Below are positions 9,651 through 18,103 of a stretch of DNA of 64,000 nucleotides, piece after piece. The stretch comes from Pseudomonas viridiflava (GTDB lineage: Bacteria > Pseudomonadota > Gammaproteobacteria > Pseudomonadales > Pseudomonadaceae): assembly GCF_900602065.1 (NCBI RefSeq), contig NZ_UWFN01000347.1, forward strand, positions 186,001 through 250,000, written 5' to 3'. Below the pieces are notes generated by a model, which worked only from the letters and a program-made list of their open reading frames with translations, was not told the DNA's origin and made no database searches. The number at the start of each line of letters is the position of its first letter. The stretch's first letter is position 1. The translations under genes were made by a program, and so were the position numbers.

Positions 9651-10493
9651 TTAGCTGCGAGCCAACTCCAGTAAACTCTCTCGCCAATGCGCCCCGGCAG
9701 GCAGCGCCAAAAAGAACGGATTGAGCAGCGACTCACGGGGCGGGTAGCTGAACGGTTCGCCAGACAGTTCGAGTACTTCTCCGCCCGCACCTTCCAGCAC
9801 CCCTTGCGCGGCAGCGGTGTCCCACTGCGACGTCGGTGCCAACCGGGGATAACAATCGGCAGCGCCTTCGGCCAACAGGCAAAACTTCAGCGAGCTGCCG
9901 ATATTGGTCAAATGCAGATGTCCGACCGCGGCAGACAAACCGGCCAGCAGGCGCTCTTGCTCAGGGCTGGTGTGACGGCGGCTGGCGACTACGGTGAAGT
10001 CATGACCCGCGCCCGGCTCCTGACGCACGGTGATCGGCGTCAGGTGATCATCGTCATCGCTACGCCACGCGCCCAATCCGGCGCCTCCAAAGTAGCAGCG
10101 GTTGTTGGTCGGCATCGAAACAACACCAAACACCACGCGGCCATGCTCGATAAGCGCCACGTTGACGGTGAACTCTTCACTCCCGGAAATGAACTCCTTG
10201 GTGCCATCCAGCGGATCAACCAGCCACCAACGTTGCCACTTCGCACGCTCGCTCAGCGGGATATCGGCATCTTCTTCGGACAACACATGAATATCCGGAG
10301 CCAGCGCCAGCAAGCCTTCAGCAAGTAATTGGTGGGCCGCGATGTCCGCCGCGGTGACAGGCGAATCATCCGCCTTGGAGGTGACCGTCACATTGGCGCG
10401 CCAGTGCGGCAAGATGACTTCCCCGGCGAGACGGGCAAGCTTGATCACCGGTTCCAGAAGCGGGTGCGGCAAGTCGTTGAAAACATCGGTCAT
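9651..10493 (-). CDS. cysQ: 3'(2'),5'-bisphosphate nucleotidase CysQ
   Basis: Magnesium-dependent phosphatase that removes 3'-phosphoadenosine 5'-phosphate made during sulfate assimilation. The 280-residue product has the inositol-monophosphatase-fold signature: SEEDADIPLSER, then WLVDPLDGTKEFI (Asp/Asp metal ligands), and the C-terminal WDTAAAQGVLEGAGG. The start overlaps the nudE stop by 4 bases, so the pair is co-transcribed from the nudE promoter. Confidence 0.93.
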   Translation of the reverse strand: MTDVFNDLPHPLLEPVIKLARLAGEVILPHWRANVTVTSKADDSPVTAADIAAHQLLAEGLLALAPDIHVLSEEDADIPLSERAKWQRWWLVDPLDGTKEFISGSEEFTVNVALIEHGRVVFGVVSMPTNNRCYFGGAGLGAWRSDDDDHLTPITVRQEPGAGHDFTVVASRRHTSPEQERLLAGLSAAVGHLHLTNIGSSLKFCLLAEGAADCYPRLAPTSQWDTAAAQGVLEGAGGEVLELSGEPFSYPPRESLLNPFFLALPAGAHWRESLLELARS

Positions 10494-11056
10494 GGCAAAA
10501 ACAGTCCACGCTGGGTCAACAAATCCCGCGCCAGGTAGAGCGCAGCAAGAGCACGGCCTTCACTGAATTGCGGGTGCTCGATCAGGCTCGACAACTCGCG
10601 CAAATTCACTTTATCCACACGCATCGGCTCCGGTTCATCGCCTTCCAGACGCTCTTCGTAAAGATCGGAGGCCAGTACCACCTGGATTTTCTGGCTCATG
10701 TAGCCAGGCGACAGGGAAAGCTCGGTCAGGTGCTCCAACTGCCGAGCGCCATAGCCCGCCTCTTCCTTGAGTTCACGATTGGCGGCAGCAAGCACGTCTT
10801 CGCCGGGCTCGATAAGCCCTTTGGGCAAAGACAGCTCGTACTCATCTGTGCCACCGCAATACTCTTCAATCAAGACCGCATGATCAGCATCCAGCATTGC
10901 CACGATCATCACGGCGCCATAGCCATTGCCACGCCCAACCAATCGCTCATAAGTGCGCTCTACGCCGTTGGCGAAGCGCAGTTGCAGCTCCTCTACACGG
11001 AAAAGACGGCTACTGGCGACGATTTCGCGGGCAAGTACGGTGGGTTTATGGCGCAT
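10490..11056 (-). CDS. nudE: ADP compounds hydrolase NudE (Nudix)
   Basis: 188-residue Nudix hydrolase. The Nudix box is visible as GLIEPGEDVLAAANRELKEE (GX5EX7REUXEE). Known activity in the family is on ADP-ribose, NADH and Ap3A. Divergent from yrfG with a 99-bp gap that must hold both promoters; nudE-cysQ and divergent yrfG is the standard Pseudomonas arrangement. Confidence 0.93.
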   Translation of the reverse strand: MRHKPTVLAREIVASSRLFRVEELQLRFANGVERTYERLVGRGNGYGAVMIVAMLDADHAVLIEEYCGGTDEYELSLPKGLIEPGEDVLAAANRELKEEAGYGARQLEHLTELSLSPGYMSQKIQVVLASDLYEERLEGDEPEPMRVDKVNLRELSSLIEHPQFSEGRALAALYLARDLLTQRGLFLP

Positions 11057-11155
11057 GACAGGCTCCTTTGCGTGGACGGGTTACTATACCGTGGCTTTTC
11101 CGATTGTCTGTCTCGGATATGCTGACTTCACCCATCTATACCTTGCGAGACTTGA

Positions 11156-11818
11156 ATGCCTTCCATGCCCTGGCGCGACATCGATACCGTTCTGCTTGAT
11201 ATGGACGGGACCCTGCTCGACCTTCATTACGATGAACATTTCTGGCTGCAGCATTTGCCGCAGCGCTATGCCGAGCTGCACGGAGTCAGCCTGGCGATGG
11301 CGTTACTGGAGATGAAGCCGCTGTTTGAAAAAAATGCCGGCACACTCAACTGGTACTGCCTGGACTACTGGAGCGCCGAGCTGAAGCTGTCGGTGCGTGA
11401 CCTGAAGCTGGAAACCGCCGACCTGATTGCCCTGCGCCCTGACGCCGAAACATTCCTTGCGGCGATCAAGCAGGCAGGCAAGCGCGTGATCATGATTACC
11501 AACGCCCATCGCGACTCGCTGTCGTTGAAAATGGAGCGCATTGAGCTGGCGCCGTACTTTGAACGCCTGATCAGCTCCCACGACTATGGTTTCCCCAAGG
11601 AAAGCCCGCACTTCTGGGACGCGCTTCAGGCCGACATCGCCTTCGACCCGGCGCGCAGTCTGTTTATCGACGACACCCTGCCGATCCTGCGCAGCGCCCG
11701 CACCTTCGGCATCGGCCATTTGCTGGCAGTCAGCGAACCGAACAGCCAGAAGGGACCGAAAGACACCGAAGAGTTTGCGGCGGTGACGGATTATCGAGAA
11801 TTGATTGAGGGGTTGTGA
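11156..11818 (+). CDS. yrfG: GMP/IMP nucleotidase YrfG (HAD family)
   Basis: Cytosolic HAD phosphatase for purine monophosphates. 220 residues with HAD motif I DMDGTLLD near residue 15, motif II MITNAHRDS, motif III lysine in FPKESPHFWDAL, and motif IV FIDDTLPIL. M4 (11165) is an alternative start. Divergent to nudE. No operon partner downstream; a class C REP follows 21 bp after the stop. Confidence 0.9.
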   Translation: MPSMPWRDIDTVLLDMDGTLLDLHYDEHFWLQHLPQRYAELHGVSLAMALLEMKPLFEKNAGTLNWYCLDYWSAELKLSVRDLKLETADLIALRPDAETFLAAIKQAGKRVIMITNAHRDSLSLKMERIELAPYFERLISSHDYGFPKESPHFWDALQADIAFDPARSLFIDDTLPILRSARTFGIGHLLAVSEPNSQKGPKDTEEFAAVTDYRELIEGL

Positions 11819-11839
11819 TTTTTGTCACGCAGTGCGCCA

Positions 11840-11930
11840 GTGGGACCGAATTCATTCGGGAAGGCGGCATTTCAGGCGGCGCAATGCAACGTATGCACCT
11901 GCCCCTTCGCGAATGAATTCGCTCCCACAG
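11840..11930. repeat. REP pair, class C (mixed arms)
   Basis: Left arm stem CCGAAT-TC-ATTCGG, right arm stem GCGAAT-GA-ATTCGC; the outer pair is swapped C-G for G-C between arms. Lies between yrfG and the convergent kbp. Confidence 0.85.
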
Positions 11931-11987
11931 AGAGGTGAGCGCCCAGACAAACATTGATCCTGCCAAGGCGCGTGCTGCTCTGGTGTC

Positions 11988-12437
11988 TTATTCAGGAATA
12001 CGCAACACCTGCCCCGGATATATCTTGTTTACATCCTTGAGCATCGGTGTGTTGGCCTCGAAGATTTTCTGATACTTATTCGGGTCACCGTAGACTCGCT
12101 TGGATATAGCGCTGAGGGTGTCGCCTTTTTCGACGGTAACGAACTTCGCCTGAGTAACCACTGGGGCACCAGCTTTTTAGATCATTTGATCATCGACCCT
12201 TTCGACACCGCTGATATTGCCCAGTGTCAGCAGGATTTTTTCCCTCTCTTCCTGGCTGGCAACCTCGCCGGTGACGGTCACCGTACTGCCGTCAACGGTG
12301 GTCTGAATGTCGGGATTGCCCAACCCCACTGTTGAGATGTGCTTTTTCAGAGCGTCATCCGAGGCATTGGCATCGCCAGGTGTTATTGCGTCGAGGATTT
12401 TTTCCCCAGCCTCTTTCAGGAAACTGAAAATACTCAT
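11988..12437 (-). pseudogene. kbp: BON-LysM protein Kbp/LysM, interrupted by an in-frame stop
   Basis: Reading from the ATG at 12437 (preceded by AAGGAG, 9 nt upstream) gives 86 residues ending VERVDDQMI: a short N-terminal helix and a BON domain (VTVTGEVASQEEREKIL). A TAA at 12179-12177 then stops it. The same frame continues without another stop for 62 codons ([12 protein letters not shown], then a complete LysM domain with [24 protein letters not shown]) to a TAA at 11990-11988. E. coli YgaU/Kbp is one 149-residue BON-LysM polypeptide, a potassium-binding cytosolic protein; the total here is 149 codons plus stop. So a single nonsense change in the linker separates the two domains. A truncated BON-only protein may still be made. 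Confidence 0.88.
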
Positions 12438-12588
12438 GTGTGGTTCTCCTTGATTGTTATTGTCGGACCCAACAGACAAGGTTAGTCGTAACGAGCCCTC
12501 AGGAACCAACGTCCGACCGGCAGCCGACCGCCCATCCGACACTTCAACAGGCTAGAATCACGCGCTTGCAGTGCCTAACGGAGCGAAT

Positions 12589-13476
12589 ATGGACATCAAA
12601 CAACTCAAATTCCTGATCGCCCTCGATGAAACGAGGCATTTTGGCCAGGCCGCCGCACGTTGCAACATCACTCAGCCAACCCTGTCGATGCGCCTGCGCA
12701 ACCTGGAAGAAGAACTTGAGCTGCCACTGGTCGTTCGAGGACAGCGATTTGAGGGTTTTACTGCCCCAGGCGAACGTGTCCTGGCGTGGGCCCGCACGGT
12801 ATTGGCAGCGTATGACGGCTTGCAAGCCGAAGCGGCTGCGTGCCGAGGCAACCTTGTCGGCACCCTGCGCATGGGCGTAGTACCGCTGTCGAGCTTTGAC
12901 CCGCTGCCATTATTGAGGCTGTTGCACGAAAGCCACCCCAACCTGCGCTTCGAACTGTCGGCACTCAGTTCCGAACAGATACTGGAGCAACTGGCGAGCA
13001 ACCGCATTGATCTGGGCGTTTCCTACATGGAGCATTTGGACAGCGAACGCTTCGACTCCCTGACCCTGGCAGAAACCCGCATGGGGCTGCTTTACGATCA
13101 TCGTCACTTCACCTTTGGCGAACAGCCGCTTACTTGGGCAGACCTGATCGAGCTGCCTCTGGGTCTGTTGACCAGCGGTATGCACTTCCGCCAGTCCATC
13201 GATCACAACTTCCACAGCCGCGGCCTGCAGTTCAATCCGCTGCTGCAGACCGATGCCGTTCATCAGTTACTTCAGGCCGTTCACGGCGGTTTCTGCTGCG
13301 CAATCATGCCGCTTGAAGGCGAACTGGAAAACCTCACCGAAGACCTGAGTCTGCAACCCATCGACGATGCCCGCACAATGGCGCGGCTGGGCATGATCAT
13401 GCGACGCGGTGCGCCCCGGTCCGTGTTGGCTGAAGCGTGTTTTGCGCTGTATCAGAAACTCAACGAAAAACATTGA
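12589..13476 (+). CDS. LysR-family regulator (OxyR-like)
   Basis: 295-residue LysR protein: N-terminal winged helix-turn-helix (FLIALDETRHFGQAAARCNI) and a substrate-binding domain from ~90. It is grouped with fdhD and the molybdopterin oxidoreductase downstream, so control of that pair is plausible but only inferred. ATG 12589 has GGAG five bases upstream; the in-frame GTG at 12571 is rejected on that basis. The two OxyR redox cysteines are not evident: the visible Cys pair (FCC near residue 243) does not match OxyR spacing. Confidence 0.88.
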   Translation: MDIKQLKFLIALDETRHFGQAAARCNITQPTLSMRLRNLEEELELPLVVRGQRFEGFTAPGERVLAWARTVLAAYDGLQAEAAACRGNLVGTLRMGVVPLSSFDPLPLLRLLHESHPNLRFELSALSSEQILEQLASNRIDLGVSYMEHLDSERFDSLTLAETRMGLLYDHRHFTFGEQPLTWADLIELPLGLLTSGMHFRQSIDHNFHSRGLQFNPLLQTDAVHQLLQAVHGGFCCAIMPLEGELENLTEDLSLQPIDDARTMARLGMIMRRGAPRSVLAEACFALYQKLNEKH

Positions 13477-13546
13477 TCGACGTCATCTATCAGCGCATTG
13501 GAACTAGCGATTAGACGATATCCGACAAGAGGCCTAGTCTTGTGAG

Positions 13547-14410
13547 ATGTCACTCTGCCGGTACGTTCCCATGCACGCCAAGCGAACGGTCAGTACGGCG
13601 CCCGCAGACCAATCGCCCGCGCCCGCCGCAAGCCAGTCCTACAGCTACTCAAACCTCGAAAGCGATGTATCGGCGCCTGCCGACCTTGCCGAAGAAGTAG
13701 CCTTGGCTATTGCCTACAACGGCATCAGCCAGGCGGTCATGCTGGTTTCACCTACCGATCTTGAAGACTTTGTCGTTGGTTTCAGTCTGGGCAGCGGCAT
13801 CATTGCCTCACCGGATGAGATCTATGACATCAAGCTCAGCGGCTGCGGTTCTGCTCAACAGGCAGAAGTCGAGATCGCCAGCCGTGCGTTCTGGGATCTG
13901 AAGCAACAACGCCGGCAGATGGCGGGCACCAGCGGCTGCGGCTTGTGCGGAGTAGAAGCGGTTGAACAGGCGCTGCCTGAATTGAACGTTTTACCGGGCG
14001 CGCCGTTGCCGCCCATCGAGTGGCTTGAAGGCTTGCGTCAGCGCATTGGTGAATTCCAGCCGTTGGGGCGTCATTGCGGTGCGGTACACGCTGCGGTCTT
14101 CATGGATAACCAGGGGCAATTGCTGTTGGGCCGGGAAGACATCGGTCGACACAACGCACTGGATAAGCTGATCGGCGCCCTTGTGCGTCAGGAAATTCCA
14201 ATAATCGGCGGCCTCGCCATCGTCACCAGCCGTTGCAGTCTGGAGTTGATCCAGAAAGTGCTGCGCGCGGGTATCCAGACGCTGGTCAGCTTGTCCTCGC
14301 CTACCGGCCTGGCTTTGCAATGGGCACGTCGTCATAACCTGAACCTAATTCACCTGCCGCAACACAGTGCGCCGCGGGTTTACAGTCCCGTGATGGAGAA
14401 TCAAGCATGA
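13547..14410 (+). CDS. fdhD: Formate dehydrogenase accessory sulfurtransferase FdhD
   Basis: FdhD passes sulfur from a cysteine desulfurase to the molybdenum cofactor for insertion into formate dehydrogenases. 287 residues with the catalytic Cys loop TSGCGLCG near residue 127 and the nucleotide-binding GREDIGRHNALDKL. ATG at 13571 is an alternative start; neither has a clear ribosome site. The stop overlaps the downstream oxidoreductase by 4 bases, supporting a dedicated maturase-enzyme pair. Confidence 0.92.
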   Translation: MSLCRYVPMHAKRTVSTAPADQSPAPAASQSYSYSNLESDVSAPADLAEEVALAIAYNGISQAVMLVSPTDLEDFVVGFSLGSGIIASPDEIYDIKLSGCGSAQQAEVEIASRAFWDLKQQRRQMAGTSGCGLCGVEAVEQALPELNVLPGAPLPPIEWLEGLRQRIGEFQPLGRHCGAVHAAVFMDNQGQLLLGREDIGRHNALDKLIGALVRQEIPIIGGLAIVTSRCSLELIQKVLRAGIQTLVSLSSPTGLALQWARRHNLNLIHLPQHSAPRVYSPVMENQA

Positions 14411-16743
14411 GCCTGCATAAAGAAGCCGACCTCAAACCAACCCCGCGCTACAAGCCCTACAAAGGTGCAGCTGGCGGATGGGGCGCACTGATCAGCGTGA
14501 CTCATGCCTGGTTGACCAGCGACAACGCACTGAAAAACCTGCGCATGATGCTCAAGACCAACCAGAACGGCGGCTTTGACTGCCCGGGCTGCGCATGGGG
14601 TGATTCGCCGGAAAGCGGCATGGTCAAATTCTGCGAAAACGGCGCCAAGGCAGTGAACTGGGAAGCGACCAAGCGTCGCGTAGACCCTTCATTCTTCGCC
14701 CGCTACAGCGTCAGCGCCCTGCGTGAACAAAGCGACTACTGGCTCGAATACCAAGGCCGCCTGACCGAGCCAATGGTTTACGACGCCGAAACCGATCGCT
14801 ACAAGCCGATCAGCTGGGACGATTCCTTCGCCCTGATCGCCAAACACCTTAAAGCGTTGCCAAACCCGAACATGGCCGAGTTCTACACCTCGGGCCGGGC
14901 CAGTAACGAAGCCGCTTATCTGTACCAACTGTTCGTTCGTGCCTACGGCACCAACAACTTCCCTGACTGCTCAAACATGTGCCACGAAGCCAGCGGCGTT
15001 GCGCTGTCGCAAAGTGTCGGTGTCGGCAAGGGTACCGTGACCTTCGACGACTTCGAGCACGCCGATGCGATTTTCGTCTGGGGTCAGAACCCTGGCACCA
15101 ACCACCCGCGCATGCTCGAACCGCTGCGTGAAGCCGTTCAACGTGGCGCTCAGGTAGTGTGCGTCAACCCGCTGAAAGAGCGTGGTCTTGAGCGCTTCCA
15201 GCATCCACAGCACCCGATCGAGATGCTCACCAACGGTGACCGTCCGACCAACACGGCCTACTTCCGCCCGGCACTGGGTGGCGACATGGCGCTGCTGCGC
15301 GGCATGGCCAAGTTCCTGCTGCAATGGGAACGCGATGCACAAGCGGCCAACGAGCCGTCGGTGTTCGACCACGCGTTCCTCAACGAACACACTCAAGGCG
15401 TGCTCGACTATCTGGCCACTATCGACGACACCCCATGGGACAAGATCGTCGAGCAGTCTGGCCTGACGCTGGTGGATATCGAAAAATCCGCGCGCATGTA
15501 CCTCAAGGGCAAGAACGTCATCATGTGCTGGGCGATGGGTATCACCCAGCATCGCCACTCGGTGGCGACCATTCAGGAAATCGCTAACCTGATGCTGCTG
15601 CGCGGCAACATTGGCCGTCCGGGCGCGGGCCTGTGCCCAGTGCGTGGCCACAGTAACGTGCAGGGCGACCGCACCATGGGCATCAACGAGCGCCCACCGG
15701 CGTTCTTCCTTGATGCGCTGGAGCGTCGCTTCCAGTTCAAAGTCCCGCGTGAAAACGGTCACAACGTGGTTGAAGCCATCCACGCCATGGCCGAAGGCCG
15801 TGCCAAAGTTTTCATCGCACTCGGCGGCAACTTTGCCCAGGCCACACCAGACAGCGCCCGTACCGTTGCAGCACTCGGCAATTGCGACCTGACTGTGCAG
15901 ATCAGCACCAAGCTCAACCGCAGCCACCTGAGCCACGGTAAAGAAGCTTTGATCCTGCCGTGCTTCGGTCGTACCGATATCGACATCCAGGCCAACGGCC
16001 CACAAGCCGTTACCGTGGAAGACTCCTTCAGCATGGTCCATGCCTCCAATGGCCAACTGCAACCGTCGTCTCGCCACATGCGCTCAGAGCCTGCGATTCT
16101 CGCTGGCATCGCCAACGCAACACTGGGCAAACAGCCGGTGGACTGGCTGTGGCTGGTAGAAGACTACAACCGCATCCGCGAGTTGATCGCCGACACCATT
16201 CCTGGCTTCAAAGACTTTAATCAGCGCCTTGAACATCCAGGTGGCTTCTATCTGGGCAATGCGGCGGGTGCCCGTCGCTGGAACACAGCGACCGAACGCG
16301 CCAACTTCAAGCCCAACATGTTGCCGCTCGATCTGATACACGCCAGCGTACGCTCCACGGGTCAGGAACCCGATCTGATCATGCAGTCCATGCGCTCTCA
16401 TGATCAGTACAACACCACTATTTATGGCCTGGACGACCGTTATCGCGGCGTGAAAGGTCAGCGTGACGTGGTGTTCGTCAACGAAGCCGATATCGTCCGT
16501 CTGGGCTACCAGCCAGGTCAGAAGGTCGACCTGATTTCGATCTGGGGCGATGGCCGCGAGCGTCGCGTGAAGAACTTCACCCTGCTGGCCTTCGATATTC
16601 CAGCCGGGCAGGCCGCGGCTTACTACCCTGAGGTCAACCCGCTGGTGCCGCTGGAAAGCGTCGGCGATGGCAGCAGCACGCCAACCTCGAAGTTTGTGGC
16701 GATCAAACTGGAACGTTCGGCTGAGTCGGCACGGATTGTTTGA
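14407..16743 (+). CDS. FdhF/YdeP-family molybdopterin oxidoreductase alpha subunit
   Basis: 778-residue cytosolic molybdopterin enzyme related to E. coli YdeP. N-terminal cysteines FDCPGCAWGD (Cys59, Cys62) and FCEN (Cys76) could bind iron-sulfur or be structural; NMCHEASG (Cys192) lies where a Mo ligand is expected in the formate dehydrogenase family. Other cofactor motifs are GQNPGTNHPR, RPGAGLCPVRGHSNVQGDR and SMRSHDQYNTT. No signal peptide or electron-transfer subunits nearby, so whether it is a true formate dehydrogenase is uncertain. Coupled to fdhD by a 4-base overlap. Confidence 0.88.
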   Translation: MSLHKEADLKPTPRYKPYKGAAGGWGALISVTHAWLTSDNALKNLRMMLKTNQNGGFDCPGCAWGDSPESGMVKFCENGAKAVNWEATKRRVDPSFFARYSVSALREQSDYWLEYQGRLTEPMVYDAETDRYKPISWDDSFALIAKHLKALPNPNMAEFYTSGRASNEAAYLYQLFVRAYGTNNFPDCSNMCHEASGVALSQSVGVGKGTVTFDDFEHADAIFVWGQNPGTNHPRMLEPLREAVQRGAQVVCVNPLKERGLERFQHPQHPIEMLTNGDRPTNTAYFRPALGGDMALLRGMAKFLLQWERDAQAANEPSVFDHAFLNEHTQGVLDYLATIDDTPWDKIVEQSGLTLVDIEKSARMYLKGKNVIMCWAMGITQHRHSVATIQEIANLMLLRGNIGRPGAGLCPVRGHSNVQGDRTMGINERPPAFFLDALERRFQFKVPRENGHNVVEAIHAMAEGRAKVFIALGGNFAQATPDSARTVAALGNCDLTVQISTKLNRSHLSHGKEALILPCFGRTDIDIQANGPQAVTVEDSFSMVHASNGQLQPSSRHMRSEPAILAGIANATLGKQPVDWLWLVEDYNRIRELIADTIPGFKDFNQRLEHPGGFYLGNAAGARRWNTATERANFKPNMLPLDLIHASVRSTGQEPDLIMQSMRSHDQYNTTIYGLDDRYRGVKGQRDVVFVNEADIVRLGYQPGQKVDLISIWGDGRERRVKNFTLLAFDIPAGQAAAYYPEVNPLVPLESVGDGSSTPTSKFVAIKLERSAESARIV

Positions 16744-16780
16744 TTAGGGTTTAGCCTGATCCCAGAGGAACACACTACTT

Positions 16781-16856
16781 CTGTAGGAGCTGCCGAAGGC
16801 TGCGAATCCCATTGTGTCAGTGATGATGCAATCGCAGCCTGCGGCAGCTCCTACAG
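16781..16856. repeat. REP pair, class A
   Basis: Arms CTGTAGGAGCTGCCGAAGGC and GCGGCAGCTCCTACAG, 37 bp after the oxidoreductase stop. Confidence 0.8.
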
Positions 16857-16873
16857 TAGCCTTTTCAAACGAA

Positions 16874-16906
16874 CAAAAAAGGCCCGTTTCGCGAGAAACG
16901 GGCCTT
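16874..16906 (-). terminator. Intrinsic terminator with U-tract on the minus strand
   Basis: A perfect 12-bp stem (AAGGCCCGTTTC / GAAACGGGCCTT) with GCGA loop at 16879-16906. On the minus strand it is followed by TTTTTT then GTTCG; on the plus strand only TTGATC follows. So it works best for transcripts coming from the right on the minus strand, where no gene is annotated for 676 bp. It may also end the fdh transcript weakly. Confidence 0.75.
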
Positions 16907-17060
16907 GATCAAGTAAGCTCAGACTGTCAAAAACCACTTAAGTTCCTCAGCAAAAACAGTAACTTAGCTATTTGTGCACCAGTCGTGTTACTCGTCGGAT
17001 TTGCGTTGCCACAACCTCGGCAGAACCTCAGGATCGGCGCCGTCATCCCTTTGAGGTTCA
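16907..17060 (-). ncRNA. Possible small RNA ending at the 16874 terminator
   Basis: Speculative. The strong minus-strand terminator needs a transcript, and this gene-free stretch between the oxidoreductase and the glycine-zipper gene is the only room for one. From memory, a small RNA (P34) has been reported in the matching place downstream of PA5181 in P. aeruginosa; I cannot verify similarity. I found no convincing -10/-35, so the 5' end is unknown and the coordinates are the maximal interval. Confidence 0.3.
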
Positions 17061-17064
17061 TTGC

Positions 17065-17526
17065 ATGAAGTATTCCTCGATTCTGTTGTTGTCACTCACT
17101 CTGGCCAGTGGTCTCGCCTCTGCAGGCGGTACGGTTGAGTCGGGTGTGGGCGGTGCATTGGGTGGGGTACTCGGTTCGGTTGTCGGCCAACAGCTTGGCG
17201 GCAGCACAGGCGCAGCGATCGGCGCAGGCCTGGGTGGTGCAGGTGGTGCCGCCGTCGGTGCCGACCGTCGCAACCGCACAGAAGCAGCCATCGGCGGCGG
17301 TCTGGGCGCTGCGGGCGGTAACGTGATTGGTCGCAGCGTTGGCGGTAACACAGGCAGCCTGGTCGGAGCAGCCGCAGGCGGTGGTGCTGGTGGCGCACTG
17401 GGCAACTACATGGGCAACGAAAGCCGCGCCGACGAACGTGATAATCGTCGCTATCGCGGTGACCGTGGTCCGCGCGGACACGCTCATGGCCATCGCAAGA
17501 ACAAACACCACTACCGTCATCGTTAA
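17065..17526 (+). CDS. Secreted glycine-zipper protein
   Basis: 153 residues. Signal peptide ~1-21 (cleavage after ALA-type LASA), then Gly/Ala-rich repeats ~22-120 of the glycine-zipper kind (GVLGSVVGQQLGGSTGAAIG and two similar blocks), and a basic His/Arg tail ending HHYRHR. Likely periplasmic or membrane-inserting; function unknown. The ATG at 17065 has GAGG upstream; longer in-frame readings remove the signal peptide. Followed by an intrinsic terminator. Confidence 0.8.
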   Translation: MKYSSILLLSLTLASGLASAGGTVESGVGGALGGVLGSVVGQQLGGSTGAAIGAGLGGAGGAAVGADRRNRTEAAIGGGLGAAGGNVIGRSVGGNTGSLVGAAAGGGAGGALGNYMGNESRADERDNRRYRGDRGPRGHAHGHRKNKHHYRHR

Positions 17527-17548
17527 GCTGTATTTGATCTGACATTCC

Positions 17549-17583
17549 ACACTGGCCGCCCATGAAGCGGCCAGTGTTGTTTT
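17549..17583 (+). terminator. Intrinsic terminator of the glycine-zipper gene
   Basis: 11-bp stem ACACTGGCCGC / GCGGCCAGTGT with a 7-nt loop, followed by TGTTTTC on the plus strand. Confidence 0.8.
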
Positions 17584-18014
17584 CAGACCACTAAAACCTG
17601 CAGCGCCTCGCGCAGCGTGTCAGGGATGGATACCGGCAGATTGGACCCCCGATCTACAAACACGTGAACGAAGCGCCCCGCCGCACAAGCCTCATCCTCG
17701 CCAACTTTGAACACCGCCAGCTCGTATTGCACGGAGCTGTTGCCAAGCTTCGCAACCCGCAGGCCGACCTCGATCACATCGGGATAGGCAATCGACGCGA
17801 AGTAATCACACGAAGAACTCACCACAAAGCCCACTACAGACCCATCATGGATATCCAGCCCGCCGCGCTCGATCAGGTAAGTGTTCACGGTGCTGTCGAA
17901 AAAGCTGTAGTAAGTCACGTTGTTCACGTGACCATAGATATCGTTGTCGTGCCAACGCGTGGTGATCGGCTGAAAGTGGCGATAGTCGGTGCGCTGCGGG
18001 GTTATGTTGGTCAT
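17583..18014 (-). CDS. YbgC/4HBT-type acyl-CoA thioesterase
   Basis: 143 residues, single hot-dog domain with TRWHDNDIYGHVNN, the Asp-containing 4-hydroxybenzoyl-CoA thioesterase signature, followed by FDSTVNTYL. Substrate unknown. I choose the ATG at 18014 (MTNITPQRTDYRHF); the longer in-frame start at 18071 lies inside the REP at 18041-18101 and encodes a REP-derived sequence. Same direction as recQ, separated by the REP. Confidence 0.85.
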   Translation of the reverse strand: MTNITPQRTDYRHFQPITTRWHDNDIYGHVNNVTYYSFFDSTVNTYLIERGGLDIHDGSVVGFVVSSSCDYFASIAYPDVIEVGLRVAKLGNSSVQYELAVFKVGEDEACAAGRFVHVFVDRGSNLPVSIPDTLREALQVLVV

Positions 18015-18040
18015 GGAGTTCTCTGGTCGTAAGTTGACAT

Positions 18041-18101
18041 CTGTAGGAGCTAAAGACTGTTTGTCTGACACACCGCGCTCGCAGCCTTCGGCAGCTCCTA
18101 C
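18041..18101. repeat. REP pair, class A, left arm degenerate
   Basis: Right arm GCAGCCTTCGGCAGCTCCTA is intact; the left arm is CTGTAGGAGC followed by a diverged TAAAGACTG. It lies between recQ and the thioesterase. Confidence 0.65.
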
Positions 18102-18103
18102 AA

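Noticed and set aside
14971-16077. A 368-codon open frame antisense to the molybdopterin oxidoreductase
   Set aside because: Lies wholly inside a gene with strong cofactor motifs; no recognisable domain or ribosome site.
18015-18071. N-terminal extension of the YbgC-type thioesterase
   Set aside because: The extra residues are encoded by a REP and are not part of the hot-dog family; the ATG at 18014 fits.
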